Shown: positions 58,572 through 64,000 of the stretch, piece after piece | Layout of the letters: each line of letters begins with the position of its first letter | How positions within the stretch are numbered: the stretch's first letter is position 1 | From: Oenanthe sinensis | Lineage: Eukaryota; Streptophyta; Magnoliopsida; Apiales; Apiaceae | NCBI GenBank assembly: GCA_028671895.1 | Contig: CM053802.1 | Coordinates: forward strand, 16,623,631 to 16,687,630 | DNA: 64,000 bases | Reading direction: 5' to 3' | Made by a program: the position numbers and the translations under genes | Notes under the pieces: generated by a model | The model's input: the letters and a program-made list of their open reading frames with translations, nothing else | The model's database searches: none | Told to the model about the DNA's origin: nothing

Positions 58572-59019
58572 CTAGCTTATAACATGCGAAGCATGAATGC
58601 TATTAATAAATTATATACTGATTATTTTATATAATTCAAATATTTTATTTAATATGATAATTTTTTTATTATAATTTTCTTTTAAATAAATAAAAGAGTT
58701 TGAATGGTGATGTAATTGAGTTAAAATGTCAATACAATTATATTACATAAAAATTATAGGATTAGTATGATTATTAAAATAAAAAATATAGAATATAATT
58801 TAAATATAATGTAATATTATCCATAAGTAGTTGTATAAAAGGAGAGCTATCAGAGTTGTATGTATGATATATCTTTTTTTAAATTAAATTTTATTAAAAT
58901 CAGATAATTATGATCATTATTATGGTTCACCTAAAATTGGGCGGTGCGGAATTTTTCTACGATTTATCGAAGTGTTTTAAAAAAAAATCTCTATTTTGGT
59001 TATAATAATATGATATAGA
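58572..59019 (-). mobile_element. Short Helitron
   Basis: Minus strand 5' TCTATATCATATTATTATAA at 59019, 3' hairpin CATGCTTCGCATG followed by 'ttataag' and CTAG at 58572, with A and T flanks. 448 bp. Interior shares 'aataaattata', 'atttaatatgataatt' and 'gttgtataaaagga' with the 55618 element, so the two belong to one family. Confidence 0.75.
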
Positions 59020-59147
59020 TACAGTCAATTTTGTTCGAATTCAAAAAATAATTATTTTATAAAATTTTGACACTAATTTAGTCTGTTAATTGAACGGGGG
59101 ATTCAATTCATATAACTCGTTTATTTTACAGGATAATAAGATATTTA

Positions 59148-59375
59148 GACCCCGTTTGGCTGGACTTATTTTCAGGAAATAAGTGCTTATTTTCAGAAAA
59201 AGTTAGTATGTATGTACTTTTTCTGAAAATAAGTAATTTATTTTCAATTTTGAAAATCATATTTGGTTTTAAAATTTTAAAAAAAATATTTATCTAAAAA
59301 AAATAATTTAAAAATATGTAATTTTTTTTAAAAATAAGTTACTTATTTTAAATTTAAGCTAAGTCAAACGAGACC
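59148..59375. mobile_element. PIF/Harbinger-like MITE
   Basis: Left GACCCCGTTTGGCTGGACTT and right (reverse complement) GGTCTCGTTTGACTTAGCTT, with TTA on both sides (59145-59147, 59376-59378), the usual target of this superfamily. Interior has 'aaataagtgcttatttt' palindromes. Non-coding. Confidence 0.65.
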
Positions 59376-59379
59376 TTAG

Positions 59380-59914
59380 TCGGGAGGGAGTCGTTTAAAA
59401 TTTTTATAGCTTGAATTTGACAGGGCTCCTAAAATTAAGATTAAAATGATTTCAAGTAAGGTACCCCAAAACATGCTAAGTTGTGGTTCACCTGAATCAA
59501 AAAGAGAAATAATGGGCCGTTGAATTAGTACTGGTAATTGAATTTATGAGGTACTGACAGATAAATGTTTTACCCTTTAGCCAGAAAACATTATCCCTGG
59601 ACCCTAATGAACAATGAAAAAACGCACATATTAAAAAAATATTTAATAATATGATTTATTTATTTATTTACCTTTAATAAATATTTTGAATAATAAAATA
59701 AATTTGAAAATGAGTTGTAAAGTTAAACATGAAAAATAGGAGTAAATGGTAATTTTAGAAAAATATGTAAAAAGTATATTAAAATAAAATATAGATAACT
59801 TTCATCAAAAGATATAGATAACTATTTTGGGACAAATGTTATTTTTATGAGGTAAAGTGAAAGAGGACTAGAAGTACCAGATATAATAAATTGCTCAGAT
59901 ATACCAGATATGTA
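59380..59914. other. Intergenic DNA
   Basis: No gene or repeat seen between the two MITEs. Confidence 0.5.
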
Positions 59915-60197
59915 CTCCCTCCGTCCCGGCCAAATGTTTATATTTGGTCCGGGCATGGAGACCAAAATAGTGGATATAATATTGTTCAAATAAATAAAGT
60001 AGTGGATGTAATAGTGATTTTATTGTTAAAATAAATAAAGTAGTGGGTGTAATAGTGTAAAGTGTTGAAAAAGTGGAGTGAAGTAGTGGATGCAATAATA
60101 TATTTTATTGTTAAAAATTACTATTTTTAGTAATGTAAAAAATTGGGTGAGACGTCCCAAAAAAGAAAGTGTAAAGAATTGGTTAGGATAGAGGAAG
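59915..60197. mobile_element. Stowaway MITE
   Basis: Left CTCCCTCCGTCCCGGCCAAA; right end more eroded (reverse complement CTTCCTCTATCCTAACCAAT). TA at 59913-59914 and 60198-60199. Inverted relative to its family mate at 55924-56174. Confidence 0.85.
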
Positions 60198-60420
60198 TAA
60201 TTCAGCGGTACTTGTCTAGACTTTATAAGGCGTTCAGTTGCTGCTCTGAATCTCTGAGATGATGGTACATCCGATCCATACAAAATCCCACTTTGCTCTG
60301 ACTTCTCTTTTTCTTCGGTGATAATATCTTAAATTGTATATAAAGTGGATCGTTTAATTTTTCGAGTTTGAATTGAAATATCAAAAATGTGATTTTTTAA
60401 ATTATAATTTTAAAAAGAGT

Positions 60421-61581
60421 TGTTATTCGCCCTTAAGTACACTAAGTTTGGAGAAGGGGGGGTTGAATACAAACTTAAGAATTAATTCAACTTCTTGCGG
60501 AAATAAGTTTGTACAAAGAGAGTGTTTAATTAAGATTGATGTAACTAAGAACTGGATAACTAAAGTGTTGATAGCAGAAACAACAAGATTAAAAATTACT
60601 AGTGGATTGTTTTTCCACTAGTGAGTTTTTGCTTTCAATTGATCTTAGTAAAAATACTAAGCTGCGTACAAAGTTGAATGTTAGAATTTAGAAAAGCATT
60701 ACAAGTTCTGCCTGATTTTCTACTTTGCTTTTCTTGAGTTCTAAAACAAAACAACTACTACTTTGCTACTGTGTTTTTGCTTTTTATAAACAAAAACTAC
60801 TCCTCTAGTTTTCTATCGACTGATAACAGTATAATATTACAATTTATACTGTTTACATAGAAATAGAAACTAGCTCCTTTTCACAGCTTTCCTTGTAGAG
60901 CTAACTAGCTCTGGAAGTGTCTTTTGTCTTAAGATATTCCTTGGATGCTGTGTTGCCTAGAAAGTCTTCACAGTCCTGACAGGATTGTCTTCCAATGATT
61001 CAGTTTCTGCACTGTTCCCGTGATATCTGGCTTTTAGCTAAATAGGGAAACTTTGATCAACTGATAAATGCTGTTAAGCTTATCAGTTGATTCACCTTTA
61101 CTTATCCATCGATGGATAGGATATCTGTTGATCAGTTGATGTGTCGATGGATAATTGAGCTATCCATCGACTCCTTATCCATTGATGATTCTTTATCCAT
61201 TGATAGCTTTCATCCGTTGAGTAGTGTCTTCATCCATCGACTTCAACATCAGTTGATCACTTCACTTGTGAGAATTCTGACTTAGAATATTTACAATTGA
61301 TCAGCCATTCTTCACATCTGTTGAGAAGCTAGAAATTGAAGTCAATAACATCAGTTGACTACATCATTGCATCCATCGAGGTAATACAATCAATTGATAG
61401 TGAAACATAAATCAATGCTACAATCCAGTTTATCAGTTGAGAAACAAGTTTCAACTGATAGCTGGTTTCCTAATCAATGGATATTTATAAGTCATATCCA
61501 TTGATCAGTTACAAAATTAATTTTGAGTCCCTATTGAAATTCTAAGTAATTTGTTATCATCAAAACTCATAATTCCTAACA
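60421..61581 (-). repeat. 3' LTR of the Sirevirus-type element
   Basis: Starts TGTTAGGAATTATGAGTTTT at 61581 and ends 'aagggcgaataaca' at 60421, 1161 bp. Homologous to the solo LTR at 24690-25886. The central third is dense in 'tcgatggat', 'tcaactgat' and 'caatggata' motifs, some facing each other. Confidence 0.92.
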
Positions 61582-61600
61582 ATCTCCCCCTATTTATGAA
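61582..61600 (-). promoter_or_regulatory. Polypurine tract
   Basis: On the minus strand 'aaatagggggagat' directly precedes TGTTAGG, the classic Copia polypurine tract and LTR junction (GGGGGAGAT|TGTTAG). Confidence 0.85.
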
Positions 61601-61761
61601 TATTTAAAATATGCATAAATTTTCTGTTGATGATAACAAAACTCCTGAACATTTTCATTCTTAGCAAGAATTACAATATTGATAAGTAAAGTTTTAGACA
61701 GAGTAATCAGATACCAGACAGGGATGAATTCTGATAATTTTGATGATTGAGGTTGAATCTC

Positions 61762-64000
61762 CTATCTTCTCCTTCTTCCCCTTGACTCATTCATCTTGTC
61801 TTCATTCTCCTTCATCTTCCTGTAGAGGGTTCCCTTCAATATCTTCTCATCTTCAATCCTGTAGTCCAATTGACTTGCCAGATGATTTAATTCCAGATTT
61901 GGAAGTTTGTCTATTTCTTGACAAATATCAATGCATTTTTCTCTGCCTTCCCTGTCCTTGTAAATCATCAAGTAGAAGGGCTCATGAAGCACTTTTCTTC
62001 CTTCAGGATTCCAGATCTTTATTCTGTCATCCCTTTCTTCTTGAACAGGTGCCTCCCTTATCTTCTTCATTCTTTCAAGGATGGCTTTTCCTAGCTCTTC
62101 AGTTAGATAATACTTCCTGTTGAGCATAGTGTAGATCTTCCTCAAGATGCCATATCCTTGATCCAAAACTTGGTTGAATGTGAAGGTTGAGTGTGATCCA
62201 TCTTCATACTCAATGTGAAGAAGATCAACATCTTTCTTCCTTTGCCCTTTTGCTGCAATCATTCCCTCAGCTTTGATTGGCACAAAGTTTTCAGATTTGT
62301 GTTTGAACACCTCTATTTCTTTGGCTTGATTACTCCCAGAAGCTTGACCTTCAGTCTTGACTTGTTTTGGCTTCTTCTCCTTGTCTTCATCAGCTAATGG
62401 TCTTTTAACTCCAGATGATTTTGGTGCATCTTTGGGCTTGTTTGCTCTTTGCTTCATCCTTGGCCTCCTTTCACCTTCTTTTCTTCTGGCTTCTCTTATT
62501 AGCCTATCCTCTTCATCATATTCCCTTTGCAATTGAATGGCTAATTCTTCTTGTCTTCTTTCTTGTTGCTCCTTTTCTTTTATGCCAACTACTATGGCTT
62601 TGCCCAACAATTTTTCACTTTCCCCTCCACCTGTGACAGCTTTCTTTTTATCATCTTCAATTAGCTTTCCCTTTCCTTTCCTGTCACCAGGTTGTGAGCT
62701 ACTGGTACTTGTTTCCTTGAATTTGCTAGCAATTGCATCAAATTTCCTTACTATGTCTTGAGCCAACTCCTTCTTGGGATCTGTAGGTTTTACCACAGCT
62801 TCAGTACCACTTACTTTCTCCAATGCATCAGCTTCTTGCTTCTCCCCCTTTTTGTTATCAGCAACTGGCACTTGTGCTACTGACTGAGAGAGTATGGGAG
62901 TCTCTAAGAGTTTACCCAGAAGATTGATTTGAGTGACTTGATTCTTCAAAATTTGCTGCATGCTAAGTTCCATGGAGGTTACTCTTTTCTCCAATTCCAT
63001 TACCTTGTCCTTTGCTGAGAACTCAGTGTCCAACCTTTGCTTGATTCTAGTCAGCATTGTGAGGCTGAGTCTGGAGTCAATGGTGGTGTCAAAATGCATC
63101 CTTGAGCTGTCAATGTCTTCTCTTATTTTCTTCAATTCATACTTGGAGCTTGTGACATGCATTTTCTGGATCTTCAAATTATCCCTGTAAAAGTTCAGAA
63201 TTCTCCTGTGCAGGGGATCCACCACATCTACTTCAGCCATGGACCTTCTGTAAAGAGAAATAATGGCCCTTTCTGTTTCAGCCAAATTAGTTTCATCACT
63301 AGCCACTTGTGGATCTAGAAGGTCATCATCAGAATTTTCATCAAAATCTTCAGGATTCATGTGGGATATATCATCAGGTTGACTGGCCAAAAACTCTTTC
63401 CCACTCCTGAATTGCTCTTCTGTCTGCACTAAACCCAGCATTTGCTCAGCTATTTGATTAGATGCTGCTGCTAGTTCCTGATAATGAGGATCTTCATGTT
63501 GAAAGGTTGAAGCATCAAGATTTACAGCAATTTCATCCTCCACCTCCAAGTTGACTTCTGCACCTCCTGCAGGGACTTCATAGTCTACAGCTCCCCCTGA
63601 CTCAAGCCCCAACTTCTGGGTGAGTCCTGCTTCAATCTGCTCAGTTTTAGAAGTTGATGCTTCATGAGATGGTGAAATTGGTTTCTCTCTATTCTTTTCT
63701 CTCTCACTCTCTTCTCTCTTTTCTTGCATCAGGATCTCATCCTGGATTCTCACCTCTCCCTTACTTTCCTCTCCTTTTTCATCACCTGCTAAGGTGGGAC
63801 TCTCTTTTCTCACACCCTCTCCTTTTGCCACCTCAGAAGAATTTGAGGGCCCCTCAGTCACACACTCTCCTTTTGCCAAGGTATGCAAACCTTGCCTCTC
63901 ACACACCTCACCCACTCCACTCAATCCTAATAGAGTATTGGCCACTTGAAGTGTTTCAATGGATGATTCATGAATTGACATTAAGGGATCAATCGATGGA
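61762..64000 (-). CDS. Extra (env-like position) ORF of the Sirevirus element, 5' end outside window
   Basis: Open from the window edge to a stop at 61762; the first in-window Met is at 63981 (739 codons), but the frame is open upstream of it, so the start is not known. N-terminal 160 residues are acidic and repetitive (GEGVRKESPTLAG, KGEESKGEVR). Residues about 240-370 and 470-520 have heptad-like charged stretches suggestive of coiled coil (KDKVMELEKRVTSMELSM). Next comes a basic Lys-rich section (RKEGERRPRMKQRANKPKDA), then a more structured C-terminal 200 residues (VDLLHIEYEDGSHSTFTFNQ, EELGKAILERMKKIR, PFYLMIYKDREGREKCIDIC), ending in Arg-rich RGRRRR. No signal peptide or membrane segment is apparent, so true envelope function is doubtful. 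No internal stop, so the copy may be young. Confidence 0.65.
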   Translation of the reverse strand, partial: PSIDPLMSIHESSIETLQVANTLLGLSGVGEVCERQGLHTLAKGECVTEGPSNSSEVAKGEGVRKESPTLAGDEKGEESKGEVRIQDEILMQEKREESEREKNREKPISPSHEASTSKTEQIEAGLTQKLGLESGGAVDYEVPAGGAEVNLEVEDEIAVNLDASTFQHEDPHYQELAAASNQIAEQMLGLVQTEEQFRSGKEFLASQPDDISHMNPEDFDENSDDDLLDPQVASDETNLAETERAIISLYRRSMAEVDVVDPLHRRILNFYRDNLKIQKMHVTSSKYELKKIREDIDSSRMHFDTTIDSRLSLTMLTRIKQRLDTEFSAKDKVMELEKRVTSMELSMQQILKNQVTQINLLGKLLETPILSQSVAQVPVADNKKGEKQEADALEKVSGTEAVVKPTDPKKELAQDIVRKFDAIASKFKETSTSSSQPGDRKGKGKLIEDDKKKAVTGGGESEKLLGKAIVVGIKEKEQQERRQEELAIQLQREYDEEDRLIREARRKEGERRPRMKQRANKPKDAPKSSGVKRPLADEDKEKKPKQVKTEGQASGSNQAKEIEVFKHKSENFVPIKAEGMIAAKGQRKKDVDLLHIEYEDGSHSTFTFNQVLDQGYGILRKIYTMLNRKYYLTEELGKAILERMKKIREAPVQEERDDRIKIWNPEGRKVLHEPFYLMIYKDREGREKCIDICQEIDKLPNLELNHLASQLDYRIEDEKILKGTLYRKMKENEDKMNESRGRRRR

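Larger units (their letters stand above)
60421..64000 (-). mobile_element. 3' part of a Sirevirus-type Copia retrotransposon, cut by the window edge
   Basis: Minus strand: extra ORF (from beyond 64000 to 61762), polypurine tract, 3' LTR (61581-60421). gag-pol and the 5' LTR must lie beyond the window. A last open ORF directly before the polypurine tract is the arrangement of Sireviruses, which carry an 'env-like' ORF there. The base before the LTR end on the plus strand is part of AGAGT (60416-60420), the expected 5-bp target copy. Confidence 0.8.

Noticed and set aside
62215..63190. Several plus-strand frames of 60-76 codons
   Set aside because: Antisense shadows of the long Sirevirus ORF.
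1..64000. tRNA, rRNA and organelle insertions
   Set aside because: I looked for the conserved tRNA B-box and rRNA landmarks by eye and saw none convincing; a tRNAscan/cmscan run would be needed to exclude them.

Overview
The window looks like a stretch of eudicot nuclear genome. It is strongly AT-rich, its genes have many introns with GT-AG borders, and the spaces between genes are packed with plant transposon families: Stowaway, hAT, MULE, Helitron, Ty3/gypsy (chromovirus-type and Tat) and Copia/Sirevirus. The species cannot be fixed from the sequence; the Stowaway and Sirevirus content would suit an asterid, but that is only inference.

Three protein-coding genes could be rebuilt exon by exon with every reading phase closing. 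(1) 5284-6188, minus: a PLAC8-domain PLANT CADMIUM RESISTANCE (PCR/FWL) gene, 4 exons, 162 aa, with a Cys-to-Tyr change in its signature motif. (2) 12610-17873, minus: an inositol 1,3,4-trisphosphate 5/6-kinase (ITPK), 10 exons, 337 aa, complete except that four residues of the usual glycine-containing loop are absent. (3) 44148-52197, plus: a xylulose kinase of the FGGY family (XK2-like), 11 exons, 556 aa, with a transposon-filled first intron and a triplicated 3' splice-site segment before exon 9. The three genes act in unrelated processes (membrane metal/ion handling, inositol phosphate metabolism, pentose/isoprenoid precursor metabolism); there is no operon logic here.

The most interesting non-coding signal is at 54518-54541 on the minus strand. 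It pairs with the whole of microRNA miR160 except for a 3-nt bulge at the cleavage position and one mismatch, which is the architecture of an endogenous target mimic. It lies about 300 bp downstream of a good TATA box, in what looks like a non-coding transcript.

The rest, region by region: 0.9-1.9 kb a MULE-type element with an 11-bp target duplication; 2-3.7 kb a diverged tandem duplication; 7.2-10.8 kb nested gypsy LTRs and a gag scrap; 18.3-21.8 kb a hAT element with a perfect 8-bp target duplication next to a gypsy LTR that is an inverted relative of the one at 7.2 kb, so the ITPK gene sits between two inverted 2-kb LTRs; 21.9-26.5 kb MITE, microsatellites, an array of small hairpins, a second hAT and a solo Sirevirus LTR; 26.5-35.4 kb mostly gene-free DNA with MITEs and a third hAT; 35.4-42.2 kb a rearranged Tat retrotransposon in which RNase H and integrase lie backwards relative to the LTRs, flanked by a 250-bp duplicated segment; 55.6-60.2 kb Helitrons and MITEs; 60.4-64.0 kb the 3' part of a Sirevirus with its extra ORF, running off the window.
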